From contig NZ_SFCC01000008.1 of assembly GCF_004214935.1 (NCBI RefSeq), forward strand, positions 124,001 to 188,000: 64,000 bases of DNA, in the 5' to 3' direction. Position 1 is the stretch's first letter. The number at the start of each line of letters is the position of its first letter. The stretch is from Amycolatopsis suaedae. GTDB taxonomy: Bacteria > Actinomycetota > Actinomycetes > Mycobacteriales > Pseudonocardiaceae. Both the position numbers and the translations under genes were made by a program. The notes under the pieces were generated by a model that made no database searches, had not been told where the DNA came from, and saw only the letters and a program-made list of their open reading frames with translations. Positions 15,794-24,742 of the stretch are shown here, piece after piece.

Positions 15794-17100
15794 GGGATCA
15801 CCCCCTTGGACTCGAGCGCGTCGGCGAGCTGCACGCGCAGTTCCTCGGCCGTGCGCCGCGGGTCGATCTCCGACGGCGGGGACAGCAGCTTGGACATCAC
15901 CGTTGACGCGTTCTGGTAGGCCGGGGTCAGCGGCCGCACGGCCGCCTCGCGCAGCGCCTGGAGGATCTCCTCCCGCATCGGGTACTTGGTCTCCATCGAG
16001 GGGTTGTCGTCACCGGCCGGCTTGGTGGCGTCCAGCGGCGTGGTGTCGTTGTAGATGTTCTCGATGGTCGGCGGGACACCGTCGTTGAGCGCGGAGAACT
16101 TCTGGTTCTTCTCGTTGCGCAGGCACAGTGCCGCCTCGAACGCCTCCGGCTTGTGCCGCGAGGCCTTGCTCACCGACAGGTTGTAGCCACCGATGGTGGT
16201 CTTGCTCGGCCCGCCCGGGGTGACCGCCGGGTAACGCGCCCACTTGAAGTGCGCGGCGTCCTCCGGCTTCTCCTTGACGTAGGAGGGGTAGACGAACGGC
16301 CAGTTCAGCTCGAACGCGCCCGTGCCACGCTGGAACGCCTGCCGGACCTCGTCCTCCTTCTGGTTGGTCAGCGACGGGTTGGTGATCCCCGACGAGCTGA
16401 CTTCCTTCAGGATCTCCAGCGCCTTGACCGCGCCGTCGTCCATCACCACGGACTTGCCGTCCTCGGACAGGATCCGGCCGCCCGCCGATTCGACCAGCGT
16501 GTTGTAAACGACGACCAGGCCCTCGTACTGGGCTCCGGTGAACAGGATCTCGTGCGGCTTGCCCTCGGCCTTGAGCCGCTTGGCCGTCTCGATCATCTCC
16601 GCCCAGGTGCGCGGCGGCGTCGGGGTGACGCGCTCGTCGTACCAGAGCAGCTGGACGTTGGTGTTCTTCGGCGCACCGTAGAGCTTGCCGTTCCAGGTCG
16701 CCGTCTCCAGCGGCGCCTGCAGCACCCCGGCGGTCGCCTGTTCCTTGTTGGCCCCCGTCCACTCCTCGACCCAGCCCGCCTCGGCGAACTCGGGCATCCA
16801 GTTGACGTCCAGTCCCAGGATGTCCAGACCTTCGTCACCGGCGGCGAGCCTGCGCACCATCTGCTCGCGCTGGCCGTCGGCACCGCGTGGCAGCTTGTTG
16901 TAGACGATCTCGTAGCGCCCCTTGGCCGCGACGTTGCAGTCGTCGACGACCTTCTGGAAATTGTCCTCGGGCGCGTAGTAGATGTTGATCGTCAGGCCGC
17001 CTCCCGTACCGCACGCGGTCAGCGTCCCTGCCCCCAGTGCGGCGGCGGCCAGTACGGATGCGAACCGGCCAGGTGATCGCCCGGCGGTCACTTTCCCCAT
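15790..17100 (-). CDS. lpqY: Sugar-binding lipoprotein LpqY
   Basis: The 436-residue protein has a lipoprotein signal with lipobox LTAC (Cys30), so it should be lipid-anchored outside the membrane. The mature part follows the SBP_bac_1 pattern (INIYYAPEDNF, LDILGLDVNWMPEFAEAGW, YGAPKNTNVQLLWYD, GTGAFELNWPFVY, TIGGYNLSVS). By gene order it is the receptor of the SugABC importer; in mycobacteria LpqY binds trehalose released during mycolate transfer. The specificity here is inferred. The gene heads the operon and follows a 234-bp gap with no other feature I can identify. Confidence 0.92.
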   Translation of the reverse strand: MGKVTAGRSPGRFASVLAAAALGAGTLTACGTGGGLTINIYYAPEDNFQKVVDDCNVAAKGRYEIVYNKLPRGADGQREQMVRRLAAGDEGLDILGLDVNWMPEFAEAGWVEEWTGANKEQATAGVLQAPLETATWNGKLYGAPKNTNVQLLWYDERVTPTPPRTWAEMIETAKRLKAEGKPHEILFTGAQYEGLVVVYNTLVESAGGRILSEDGKSVVMDDGAVKALEILKEVSSSGITNPSLTNQKEDEVRQAFQRGTGAFELNWPFVYPSYVKEKPEDAAHFKWARYPAVTPGGPSKTTIGGYNLSVSKASRHKPEAFEAALCLRNEKNQKFSALNDGVPPTIENIYNDTTPLDATKPAGDDNPSMETKYPMREEILQALREAAVRPLTPAYQNASTVMSKLLSPPSEIDPRRTAEELRVQLADALESKGVIP

Positions 17101-17334
17101 CAGACCTCCTTCCCAGCGTGCACGCCCCGGCTGCCGGGCCGGTCAGACGCACTGAGCGGCTGGGAAAGAGACCGCGCCAGCACCCCGACGTGCATGGCGT
17201 CGGGCCGGCACGCGCCCTCACGTACCGCCCGACAGGTGCTGAGAACTTATTCCTGCCGATCAGGGCCCGCAAGCAATGTCAGTAACGATTCAGCGATTTG
17301 CGCGAAACGGAAGCACCAATGGGGTAGCGAGAGG

Positions 17335-17844
17335 TCAGCCGGTCTGGCCCATGGCCTGCCTGGCGAGCAGATCGCGGCCGCGTTCGGCGTTGCGGGGCTG
17401 GCAGAGGACGTCGTAGCGCCCGGCCACGAGCTGGCTGGCCGACGAGAAGTCCCGGCGGCCCCGGGTGACCGAGTAGCTGATGGCGGCGAACGTCGTCCCG
17501 AACAGCACACCGATGCCGAGGCCGATCAGGACCGACAGCAGGTTCATCTCGGCCGGGCCGAGCAGGCCCAGCAGCACGCCGATGAACAGACCCATCCAGG
17601 CACCCGACACCGCGCCGGTACCCAGCACCTTGCCCCAGGTCAGCCTGCCGACGACGCGTTCGACCAGCATCAGGTCGACGCCGACGATCGTCACGTCGGC
17701 GACCTCGAACTCGTTGGACGCCAGGTACTCCACGGCGTTCTGCGCCTGGGCGTACGTCTCGTAGGAACCGATCGGCCACCCGGTCGGCGGCGTGGGCAGC
17801 CTCGGCTGTCCCGCCGCGGGACGGCCGGCGAAAGGACCGGTCAC
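17335..17844 (-). CDS. General stress protein 17M-like membrane protein
   Basis: The 169-residue protein has a Pro-rich start, then a GSYETYAQAQNAVEYLASNEF segment of the general-stress/YflT-like type (an alpha-beta ferredoxin-like half), VTIVGVDLMLVERVVGRLT, and two glycine-rich membrane helices (about 75-125). It lies just upstream of lpqY on the same strand, the position of the mycobacterial membrane protein that precedes lpqY. Function unknown; the domain is often found in stress-induced proteins. Confidence 0.75.
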   Translation of the reverse strand: MTGPFAGRPAAGQPRLPTPPTGWPIGSYETYAQAQNAVEYLASNEFEVADVTIVGVDLMLVERVVGRLTWGKVLGTGAVSGAWMGLFIGVLLGLLGPAEMNLLSVLIGLGIGVLFGTTFAAISYSVTRGRRDFSSASQLVAGRYDVLCQPRNAERGRDLLARQAMGQTG

Positions 17845-17900
17845 GTTGTACTCACCTGTGGCTCGGGGGTTTTGTCCTGTCCTATCCTGCCAGGTGCCCC

Positions 17901-19097
17901 TCAGCCCTTCAGCTTGTACTCCCGCAGCAGGCCCCTGCTGATAATGGTCTTCTGGATCTCGCTGGTGCCCTCGCCGATGAGCAGGAACGGCGCCTCGCGC
18001 ATGAGCCGCTCGATCTCGTACTCCTTGGAGTAGCCGTAGCCGCCGTGGATGCGGAAGGCGTCCTGGGTGACCTCGGCGCAGTACTCACTGGCGATCAGCT
18101 TGGCCATCCCCGCCTCGACGTCACCGCGCGCGCCCGAGCCCTTGAGCCGGGCGGCGTTGACCATCATCAGGTGCGCGGCCTCGACCTTGGTGGCCATCTC
18201 GGCCAGCTTGAACGCCACGGCCTGGTGCTCGGCGATCGGCCTGCCGAACGTGCGCCGCTGCTGGGCGTAGTCCACGGCCAGCTCGAACGCCCGGATCGCG
18301 ATGCCGCAGGCCCGCGCCGCCACGTTGACCCGGCCGACCTCGATGCCGTCCATCATGTGCGCGAAGCCCGCGCCGGTCACGCCGCCGAGCACGCTGTCCG
18401 CGCCGATGCGGTAGCCGTCGAACACCGCCTCGGTGGTGTCGACGCCCTTGTACCCCATCTTCTCGATCTTGCCGGGGATGGTCAGGCCGGGCGCGACCTC
18501 GCCGTAGCCCTCGGGCTTTTCCACCAGGAACGTCGTCAGGTTCTGGTGTGGCTTCTCCCGGCCCTCGTCGGTGCGCACCAGCAACGCGATCAGGTTGGAC
18601 GTGCCGCCGTTGGTCAGCCACATCTTGGCGCCGTCGATGACGAACTCGTCGCCGTCGCGGCGGGCCCTGGTCTTGATGGCGGCGACGTCGGAACCCAGGT
18701 CGGGCTCGGACATGGAGAACGCGCCGCGGACCTCGCCGGCCGCCATCCGCGGCAGCAGGTCACGCTTCTGCTCGCCGGTGCCGTGCCGGGAGATCATGTG
18801 CGCCACGATGAAGTGCGTGTTGATCACGCCGGACACGCTCATCCAGCCGCGGGCGATCTCCTCGACCACCAGCGCGTAGGTCAGCAGCGACTCGCCCAGG
18901 CCGCCGTGCTCCTCCGGGATGGTCAGGCCGAACAGGCCCATCTCCTTCATGCCCTCGACGATGTCGGCCGGGTAGGTGTCGGCGTGCTCCAGCGCCTGGG
19001 CGTGCGGGATGATCTCCTTGTCCACGAACGCCCGCACGGTCGCGAGGATCTCCTGCTGGACGTCGGTCAGTCCGGCGGTCTGGGCGAGGCGGGCCAT
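17901..19097 (-). CDS. Acyl-CoA dehydrogenase
   Basis: The 398-residue protein is a complete acyl-CoA dehydrogenase: FSMSEPDLGSDVAAIKTRA (FAD/substrate loop), KMWLTNGG, RTFGRPIAEHQAVAFKLA, IHGGYGYSKEYEIERLMR and the C-terminal IGEGTSEIQ, where Glu376 is in the position of the catalytic base. It oxidises an acyl-CoA to the 2-enoyl-CoA with electron transfer flavoprotein as acceptor. Chain length is not determinable. It is transcribed alone, divergent from the DUF4190 genes. Confidence 0.92.
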   Translation of the reverse strand: MARLAQTAGLTDVQQEILATVRAFVDKEIIPHAQALEHADTYPADIVEGMKEMGLFGLTIPEEHGGLGESLLTYALVVEEIARGWMSVSGVINTHFIVAHMISRHGTGEQKRDLLPRMAAGEVRGAFSMSEPDLGSDVAAIKTRARRDGDEFVIDGAKMWLTNGGTSNLIALLVRTDEGREKPHQNLTTFLVEKPEGYGEVAPGLTIPGKIEKMGYKGVDTTEAVFDGYRIGADSVLGGVTGAGFAHMMDGIEVGRVNVAARACGIAIRAFELAVDYAQQRRTFGRPIAEHQAVAFKLAEMATKVEAAHLMMVNAARLKGSGARGDVEAGMAKLIASEYCAEVTQDAFRIHGGYGYSKEYEIERLMREAPFLLIGEGTSEIQKTIISRGLLREYKLKG

Positions 19098-19218
19098 CTC
19101 GGTCTCCCTGGGTCCGTGGTTACCGGTGAGTATGACCCGAGTCCGCGCTGTCGGCTATGAGGACGCTCACCATCCCACTACGGTGAGTGGCAACCGGTCG
19201 ACAGAGGGGGACAAGATC

Positions 19219-19554
19219 ATGACCGATCCGTACAGAAACCTGCCGCAACACGGGTACCCGCCCGCGCCCTACGGCTACCCGGCCGCGCCCCTGCCACCAC
19301 AACCGGACCAGGGGATGGCGGTCGCGTCGCTGGTCTGCTCGCTGGTGGGTATCCTCATCTGCATCTGCGCCCCGCTGGGGATCATCTTCGGCCACATCGC
19401 CTACGGCAAGGCCAAACGCGGCGAGGCAGGCGGCCAGGGCATGGCCCAGGCGGGCATGATCATCGGCTACGTCCTGGTCGGCCTCTGGCTGATCCCGCTC
19501 GTGCTCTGGCTGGTTCTGGTGGTGTTCGCCGCGGGAGTCAGTGTCACCTACTGA
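19219..19554 (+). CDS. DUF4190 membrane protein (first of tandem pair)
   Basis: The 111-residue protein has a Pro/Tyr-rich cytoplasmic start (QHGYPPAPYGYPAAPLPP), then two membrane helices around the conserved GHIAYGKAKRGEAGGQGMA loop that defines DUF4190. GAGGGGG just upstream gives the ribosome site. The next gene encodes a paralogue with the same plan. These proteins are widespread in actinomycetes and have no known function. Confidence 0.8.
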   Translation: MTDPYRNLPQHGYPPAPYGYPAAPLPPQPDQGMAVASLVCSLVGILICICAPLGIIFGHIAYGKAKRGEAGGQGMAQAGMIIGYVLVGLWLIPLVLWLVLVVFAAGVSVTY

Positions 19555-19575
19555 ACCGGGTTACGGTGTTGCGCC

Positions 19576-19965
19576 GTGAGCTATCCACAGGATCCGTACG
19601 GGCAGCAGCAGCCCTACGGCCAGCAACCGCAGTCGGGCGCCTTTCCCCAGCCCTACCAGCAGCAGTACCCGCAGCAGCCCTACGGCTACGGTCCGATGCC
19701 CCCACAGAACCAGGACAGCGGCATGGCCGTCGGCTCGCTGGTCTGCTCGATCGTCGGGCTGGTCGCGTGCGGCGGGCTGCTGTCGATCGTGGGCATCATC
19801 CTCGGGCACATCGCGCTCAGCAAGGCCAAGCGGGGCGAAGCGGGCGGCAGGGGCATGGCGCTGGCCGGGGTGATCATCGGCTACGTCGCGATCGGTCTCG
19901 TGCTGCTGACGGTGATCATCGTGGTCATCATCGGTATCTCGACCAACTGGCGAGGATTCCGCTAG
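19576..19965 (+). CDS. DUF4190 membrane protein (second of tandem pair)
   Basis: The 129-residue paralogue of the preceding protein has a longer Gln/Pro/Tyr-rich N-terminal tail (about 45 residues with repeated QQPYG and PYQQQYPQQ), then the two helices and the shared loop GHIALSKAKRGEAGGRGMA. It starts at a GTG 21 bases after the first copy, so they are one operon created by tandem duplication. It ends with a 4-bp convergent overlap with the SPFH gene. Confidence 0.8.
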   Translation: MSYPQDPYGQQQPYGQQPQSGAFPQPYQQQYPQQPYGYGPMPPQNQDSGMAVGSLVCSIVGLVACGGLLSIVGIILGHIALSKAKRGEAGGRGMALAGVIIGYVAIGLVLLTVIIVVIIGISTNWRGFR

Positions 19966-20774
19966 GAGTGTGCATTTGCCGACGGCGGGCCCGGCTGCTC
20001 GGGCACCGTCGGCGGGGTCTCGCCGCTGCGGGTCGCGTGGTCGAGGAACCGCAGCAGCTCCACCGGGAACGGCAGCACCAGCGTCGAGTTCTTCTCCGCC
20101 GCGACCTCGACGACGGTCTCCAGCAGGCGTAGCTGCAGCGCGGCCGGGGTGTCGGCCATCTGCGCCGCCGCTGCGGCCAGCTTGTGTGACGCCTGCAGCT
20201 CGCCGTCGGCGGCGATCACCCTGCCCCGGCGTTCCCGCTCGGCCTCGGCCTGCCGGGACATGGCGCGTTTCATGGCCTCGGGCAGCGCGACGTCCTTGAT
20301 CTCCACCCGGTCGATCTGCACGCCCCAGCTCAGCGCCGGGTTGTCGATCATCAGCTCCAGGCCCTCGTTGAGGCGTTCCCGGTTGGACAGCAGGTCGTCC
20401 AGGTCGCTCTTGCCGATGATCGACCGCAGCGAGGTCTGCGCCACCTGCCCCATCGCGAACCGGTAGTCCTCGACGCCGACGATGGCCTGCACCGGGTCGA
20501 CCACCTTGAAGTACACGACCGCGTCGACCCGGACCGTGACATTGTCCCTGGTGATGCCGTCCTGGGCGGGCACGGGCAGCGTCACGATCTGCATGTTGAC
20601 CTTGCGCATGCGGTCCACGCCGGGGATGACCAGGGCCAGCCCGGGGTCCCTCGGGCGGCGGTGCACCTTGCCGAAGCGGAACACCAGCCCGCGTTCGTAC
20701 TGCTTGACGACGCGCACGGTGGAGGCGAGACCGGCCACGACGACCACCAGCGCCCCAATGAGGATCTCCAACAT
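19962..20774 (-). CDS. SPFH/band 7 (slipin/stomatin-like) protein
   Basis: The 270-residue protein has one N-terminal membrane helix (ILIGALVVVVAGLASTV), a band 7 domain (VKQYERGLVFRFGKVHRR, GITRDNVTVRVDAVVYFKV, ALPEAMKRAMSRQAEAERERRGRVIAADGE interrupted by conserved Ala) and a C-terminal LRLLETVVEVAAEKNSTLVLPFP, all typical of slipins. Such proteins form membrane scaffolds and often regulate proteases. No NfeD partner is adjacent. It is divergent from the MgtE-like gene. Confidence 0.88.
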   Translation of the reverse strand: MLEILIGALVVVVAGLASTVRVVKQYERGLVFRFGKVHRRPRDPGLALVIPGVDRMRKVNMQIVTLPVPAQDGITRDNVTVRVDAVVYFKVVDPVQAIVGVEDYRFAMGQVAQTSLRSIIGKSDLDDLLSNRERLNEGLELMIDNPALSWGVQIDRVEIKDVALPEAMKRAMSRQAEAERERRGRVIAADGELQASHKLAAAAAQMADTPAALQLRLLETVVEVAAEKNSTLVLPFPVELLRFLDHATRSGETPPTVPEQPGPPSANAHS

Positions 20775-20860
20775 CGGCGGCTCCCGCGGGTGCACCCCTG
20801 TGTCTTTCCGATGGTACGTCGTTCCCTGCGTCGGCCGCACGGTCCGGATAGGCTCGCCGC

Positions 20861-22147
20861 ATGGCAGGCGTGAACCGGGTTTTCGCAGCTCAGCTGGCGG
20901 GTTTGCCCGTGTTCGGTCCGGACGGTGAGTCGATCGGCAAGGTCCGCGACCTGGTCGCCGGGCTCCGGCTGGACCAGCAGGCGCCACGCGTGCTCGGCCT
21001 GGTGGTCGAGCTGGCCACCCGGCGGCGGGTGTTCGTGCCCATGCTGCGGGTCACCGCGATCGAGCCGAACGCGATCACGCTGGCGACCGGATCGGTCAAC
21101 ATGCGCCGCTTCCACCAGCGGCCCAACGAGGTGCTGGTGCTCGGTCAGCTGACCGACGCCCACGCCACCCTGACCGGCACCGACACCAGGGTGACGGTCG
21201 CCGACGCGGCCATGGAGCCCACCCGCACCCGCGACTGGGTGCTGGCCAAACTCGCCGTCCGGGAACGCAGCACCCGGCTGGGACTGGGCAGGCGGCGTTC
21301 GTCGCTGCAGGTCCTGCCGTGGGGCGAGGTCAGCGGGCTCGGGCTCACCGACCTCACCGGCCAGGTCCAGGGAGCAGGTCAGCTGCTGATGCTGTTCGAC
21401 ACCATGCGGGCCGTCGACGTCGCCGCCACCCTGCGCGACCTGCCGGTCAAGCGCAGGCACGAGGTCGCCGACGCCATGGACGACGAGCGGCTGGCCGACG
21501 TGCTGGAGGAACTGCCCGAGGACGACCAGAAGGACCTGCTCGCGCATCTGGCCGAGGAACGGGCCGCCGACATCCTGGAGGCGATGAACCCCGACGACGC
21601 CGCCGACCTGCTGGCCGAGCTGGCGCCCGCCGACCAGAACCGGCTGCTGGAGCTGATGGAGCCGAGGGAGTCGGCGCCGGTGAAGCGGCTGCTGACCTAC
21701 TCGTCGGACACCGCGGGCGGCCTGATGACCACCGAGCCGGTGGTGCTCACCCCGGACGCCACCGTCGCCGAGGCACTGGCCCGTATCCGCAACCCCGAAC
21801 TACCCGCGCCGCTGGCCACGATGGTGTTCGTCTGCCGCCCGCCCACCGACACCCCGACCGGCCGCTACGCCGGCTGCGTGCACTTCCAGCGGCTGCTCAG
21901 GGAGCCGCCCGCCGAGCTGGTGGCCAGCGCCGCCGACACCGACCTGCCCGGCCTGCGGCCGGAGGCGTCGCTGGCCGAGGTCACCCGCTACCTGGCGGCG
22001 TACAACCTGGCCTGCGGGCCGGTCCTCGACGCCGAGGATCACCTGGTCGGCGCGATCACCGTCGACGACGTGCTGGACCACCTGCTGCCAGGGGGCTGGC
22101 GGGAAACCGGGCTGCACGACGTCACCGAGGGGGTGCCGCATGCCTGA
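20861..22147 (+). CDS. Soluble MgtE-like protein: PRC barrel, MgtE N-domain, CBS pair
   Basis: The 428-residue protein starts with a PRC-barrel-like segment (LPVFGPDGESIGKVRDLVAG), then the MgtE N-terminal superhelical domain with acidic repeats (LADVLEELPEDDQKDLLAHL, AADILEAMNPDDAADLLAEL) and a CBS pair with TAGGLMTTEPVVLTPDATV. The channel domain of true MgtE is absent: there is no membrane helix. It is therefore a cytoplasmic Mg2+-sensor-like protein rather than a transporter. The same layout precedes the DUF1003 gene and mrp in mycobacteria. Overlap with the next gene is 8 bp. Confidence 0.85.
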   Translation: MAGVNRVFAAQLAGLPVFGPDGESIGKVRDLVAGLRLDQQAPRVLGLVVELATRRRVFVPMLRVTAIEPNAITLATGSVNMRRFHQRPNEVLVLGQLTDAHATLTGTDTRVTVADAAMEPTRTRDWVLAKLAVRERSTRLGLGRRRSSLQVLPWGEVSGLGLTDLTGQVQGAGQLLMLFDTMRAVDVAATLRDLPVKRRHEVADAMDDERLADVLEELPEDDQKDLLAHLAEERAADILEAMNPDDAADLLAELAPADQNRLLELMEPRESAPVKRLLTYSSDTAGGLMTTEPVVLTPDATVAEALARIRNPELPAPLATMVFVCRPPTDTPTGRYAGCVHFQRLLREPPAELVASAADTDLPGLRPEASLAEVTRYLAAYNLACGPVLDAEDHLVGAITVDDVLDHLLPGGWRETGLHDVTEGVPHA

Positions 22148-22631
22148 GCCGCACCTGCACCGCAGGCTGGACCAGCCGCGCTCGTCCCGCTGGTCGGTCA
22201 GCTTCGACCCGGAGGCGTTCGGGCGGCTCACCGAGCGGCTGGCCCGCTTCCTCGGCACCGGCCGCTACCTGCTGCTCCAGACGCTGATCGTGATCGTCTG
22301 GATCACGCTGAACCTGGTGGCCGTCGGGCTGCAGTGGGACCCGTACCCGTTCATCCTGCTCAACCTGGCGTTCTCCACGCAGGCCGCGTACGCGGCGCCG
22401 CTGATCCTGCTGGCGCAGAACCGGCAGGACGACCGGGACCGGGTGTCGCTGGAAGAGGACCGCGCGCGGGCCGCGCAGACGAAGGCCGACACGGAGTACC
22501 TGGCCAGGGAGCTGGCGGCGCTGCGGCTGGCCGTCGGCGAGGTCGCCACCCGCGACTACCTGCGCTCGGAACTGGACAAGCTACGTGAGGACCTCAACAC
22601 CAAACCTCGAAGGGTCAAGGGCAGTCCGTAG
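22140..22631 (+). CDS. DUF1003 membrane protein
   Basis: The 163-residue protein has the DUF1003 core: FLGTGRYLLLQTLIVIVWITLN, WDPYPFILLNLAFSTQAAYA and APLILLAQNRQDDRDR, with two membrane helices, then a long C-terminal coiled-coil-like tail (residues about 105-155) rich in Glu, Lys and Arg. The start overlaps the MgtE-like gene, so the two products probably act together, possibly at the membrane in cation homeostasis (inference from context). Confidence 0.85.
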   Translation: MPEPHLHRRLDQPRSSRWSVSFDPEAFGRLTERLARFLGTGRYLLLQTLIVIVWITLNLVAVGLQWDPYPFILLNLAFSTQAAYAAPLILLAQNRQDDRDRVSLEEDRARAAQTKADTEYLARELAALRLAVGEVATRDYLRSELDKLREDLNTKPRRVKGSP

Positions 22632-22640
22632 CATGGTGGG

Positions 22641-23780
22641 GTGACCAGCACGCAGCAGCTCCCCAGTGTCGAGGACGTCCGCGCCGCGTTGAAGAACGTC
22701 CAGGACCCGGAGATCCGCAAGCCGATCACCGAACTCGGCATGGTCAAGGACGTGACCGTGGCCGAGGACGGTGTGGTGACCGTCGGGATCTACCTGACCG
22801 TGGCCGGCTGTCCGCTCAAGGCGACCATCACCAACGACACCACCGCCGCCGTCGAGAAACTCGACGGGGTCACCTCGGTGCGGGTCGAACTGGACGTGAT
22901 GAGCGACGAGCAGCGCACCGAGCTGCGCAAGTCGCTGCGCGGGGACATGGCCGAGCCGGTGATCCCGTTCGCCCAGCCGGGCTCGCTGACCAGGGTGTAC
23001 TGCGTGGCGTCCGGCAAGGGCGGCGTCGGCAAGTCGAGCATGACCGTGAACCTGGCCGTGGCGATGGCCAAGCGGGGGCTGTCGGTCGGCGTGGTGGACG
23101 CCGACATCTACGGCCACTCCATCCCCCGCATGCTGGGCGCGTCGGAGAAGCCGACCAAGGTCGAGAAGATGATGATGCCGCCGCAGGCACACGGCGTGAA
23201 GGTCATCTCGATCGGCATGTTCACGCCGGGCAATACCCCGGTGGTGTGGCGCGGCCCGATGCTGCACCGTGCGCTGCAGCAGTTCCTGGCCGAGGCGTTC
23301 TGGGGCGACCTGGACGTCCTGCTGCTCGACCTGCCGCCGGGCACCGGCGACATCGCCATCTCGGTGGCGCAGCTGATCCCGAACGCGGAGATCCTGGTCG
23401 TCACCACCCCGCAGCAGGCCGCCGCCGAGGTCGCCGAGCGGGCGGGTGCGATCGCGCTGCAGACCCGGCAGCGGATCGCCGGCGTGATCGAGAACATGTC
23501 CTGGCTGGAGACGCCCTCCGGCGAGCGGATGGAGATCTTCGGCTCCGGCGGTGGTCAGGCCGTGGCCGACTCGCTGTCGAAGGCCGTCGGGTCGAACGTG
23601 CCGCTGCTCGGCCAGGTGCCGCTGGACCCGCGGCTGCGCGAGCAGGGCGACGCGGGCACCCCGCTGGTGCTGGCCGAGCCGGACGCGCCAGCCTCGCAGG
23701 TGATCACGAAGGCCGCCGAGTCGCTGTCGGTCCGGGCCCGTGGCCTGGCCGGAAAGATGCTGAACGTCAGCCCCGCCTGA
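22641..23780 (+). CDS. mrp: Mrp/ApbC-type iron-sulfur carrier ATPase
   Basis: The 379-residue protein has an N-terminal DUF59/MIP18-like domain (residues about 8-90, with the conserved VAGCPLK) and a P-loop domain with the deviant Walker A GKGGVGKSS near 128, VDADIYGHSIPRMLG, and LPPGTGDIAISVAQ. It would carry or assemble Fe-S clusters as a dimer. The C-terminal CxxC that bridges the cluster in many Mrp proteins is not present at the usual place (ENMSWLETPSGERMEIFG), so cluster binding must differ. GTG start; co-directional with DUF1003, nine bases away. Confidence 0.9.
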   Translation: MTSTQQLPSVEDVRAALKNVQDPEIRKPITELGMVKDVTVAEDGVVTVGIYLTVAGCPLKATITNDTTAAVEKLDGVTSVRVELDVMSDEQRTELRKSLRGDMAEPVIPFAQPGSLTRVYCVASGKGGVGKSSMTVNLAVAMAKRGLSVGVVDADIYGHSIPRMLGASEKPTKVEKMMMPPQAHGVKVISIGMFTPGNTPVVWRGPMLHRALQQFLAEAFWGDLDVLLLDLPPGTGDIAISVAQLIPNAEILVVTTPQQAAAEVAERAGAIALQTRQRIAGVIENMSWLETPSGERMEIFGSGGGQAVADSLSKAVGSNVPLLGQVPLDPRLREQGDAGTPLVLAEPDAPASQVITKAAESLSVRARGLAGKMLNVSPA

Positions 23781-23825
23781 CCCCTGCGGCCCGTCCCGGG
23801 CGAGCCAGGGCGGGTGATCGTGCGC

Positions 23826-24070
23826 GAACGTGGAACTCGCGTGCCGGAACGCAGAACTCGCGTGCACGAGCGTGGAGTTCATACGGTGAGACACGCCTCT
23901 CACCCCGTGACCCCGCGAGTCCCACCTTCGTGCACGCGAGTCCCACGCTCCCGCACGCGAACTCCACCTTCACGCACACCACCCGACCTCGCCGGGGCTG
24001 CGCGCGAACGTACAACTCGCGCGCCAGAACCTACGACTCGCGCGTCAGAACGTACGACTCGCGTGAACGG
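23826..24070. repeat. Second array of 21-bp GAACTCGCG units in inverted halves
   Basis: Units at 23833, 23854 and 23875 (GAACTC, GAACTC, GAGTTC) step by exactly 21 bp. Inverted units follow at 23917, 23938 and 23959, again 21 bp apart and in phase with the first set (23875 to 23917 is 42 bp). A third diverged set lies at 24013, 24034 and 24055. Left and right sets can pair as a long hairpin. The 352-bp gap 23781-24132 between convergent mrp and tatB contains only this array and a hairpin. The first unit is identical over 20 of its bases to units in the array at 12343. Confidence 0.75.
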
Positions 24071-24088
24071 GCCGCCCTGGTGTCTGAT

Positions 24089-24111
24089 GCCGTGAGGGCC
24101 CCCTTCACGGC
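24089..24111. terminator. Bidirectional hairpin between mrp and tatB
   Basis: GCCGTGAGGG pairs with CCCTTCACGGC with one bulged base and a loop of two. It lies between the converging ends of mrp and tatB and belongs to the same ATGCCGTGARGG hairpin family seen downstream of sugC and near 40.6 kb. Confidence 0.55.
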
Positions 24112-24132
24112 AAAGTCCGCCCGGCCGCCTGG

Positions 24133-24540
24133 TCAGGTGGCGTCGGGGTCGACCGGGGGCTTCTCGCCCGGCTTGAGGGGCTCGGGGGACGACGGCTGCG
24201 ACGTGGCCGCGGCCGTCGAGTGGCCGTTCGCCGGGGCCGTGCCGTTGATGTTGTTCAGGCCCAGCGGGTCCGGGTCGTCGTCGAACAGGTGCTTGGTGAC
24301 GACCCGCTTCGGGTCGAAGTTACGCAGTTCCCGCAGGTCTTCCAGCGGCTTGCGGAAGTCCTCGAACTCGGGGCCCATCTCGTCCTTGAGCTGGTTGCGG
24401 GCACCGGAGGCGAAGTCACGCACCTTGCGCATGCTGCGCCCGACCCACGCCGCCGCCTCGGGCAGCCGCTCCGGGCCGAGGATGAACAGACCGGCCACGA
24501 TGAGGACGAGGATCTCGCCCCAGCCCACGCTCTCGAACAC
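24133..24540 (-). CDS. tatB: Sec-independent translocase subunit TatB
   Basis: The 135-residue protein begins with the TatA/B transmembrane helix and hinge [33 protein letters not shown], then an amphipathic helix and a long acidic, Pro/Ser-rich tail. The Glu at position 9 and the GPERLP hinge are typical of TatB. Its place after htrA, rseA and sigE is the known actinobacterial arrangement. It acts with TatA and TatC (not in this window) in export of folded proteins. Confidence 0.9.
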   Translation of the reverse strand: MFESVGWGEILVLIVAGLFILGPERLPEAAAWVGRSMRKVRDFASGARNQLKDEMGPEFEDFRKPLEDLRELRNFDPKRVVTKHLFDDDPDPLGLNNINGTAPANGHSTAAATSQPSSPEPLKPGEKPPVDPDAT

Positions 24541-24573
24541 CGCATACCTCCGGCCTGTCGCAACCGGCTTCCA

Positions 24574-24742
24574 GACTAGTGGTCACGACCGGAAGTCTGT
24601 AGGGGGTCTCGGCGGCCCAGCTTCCCGCTGGACGCACGGCCGGAAGACCCGAGTACGACACCGGTACGAGGGTCTCCCGGCCGCACTCCCAGCAGAAACC
24701 TGGTTCCGCCGAATACCCCCAACGAACTTCCGGTCGCAACCA

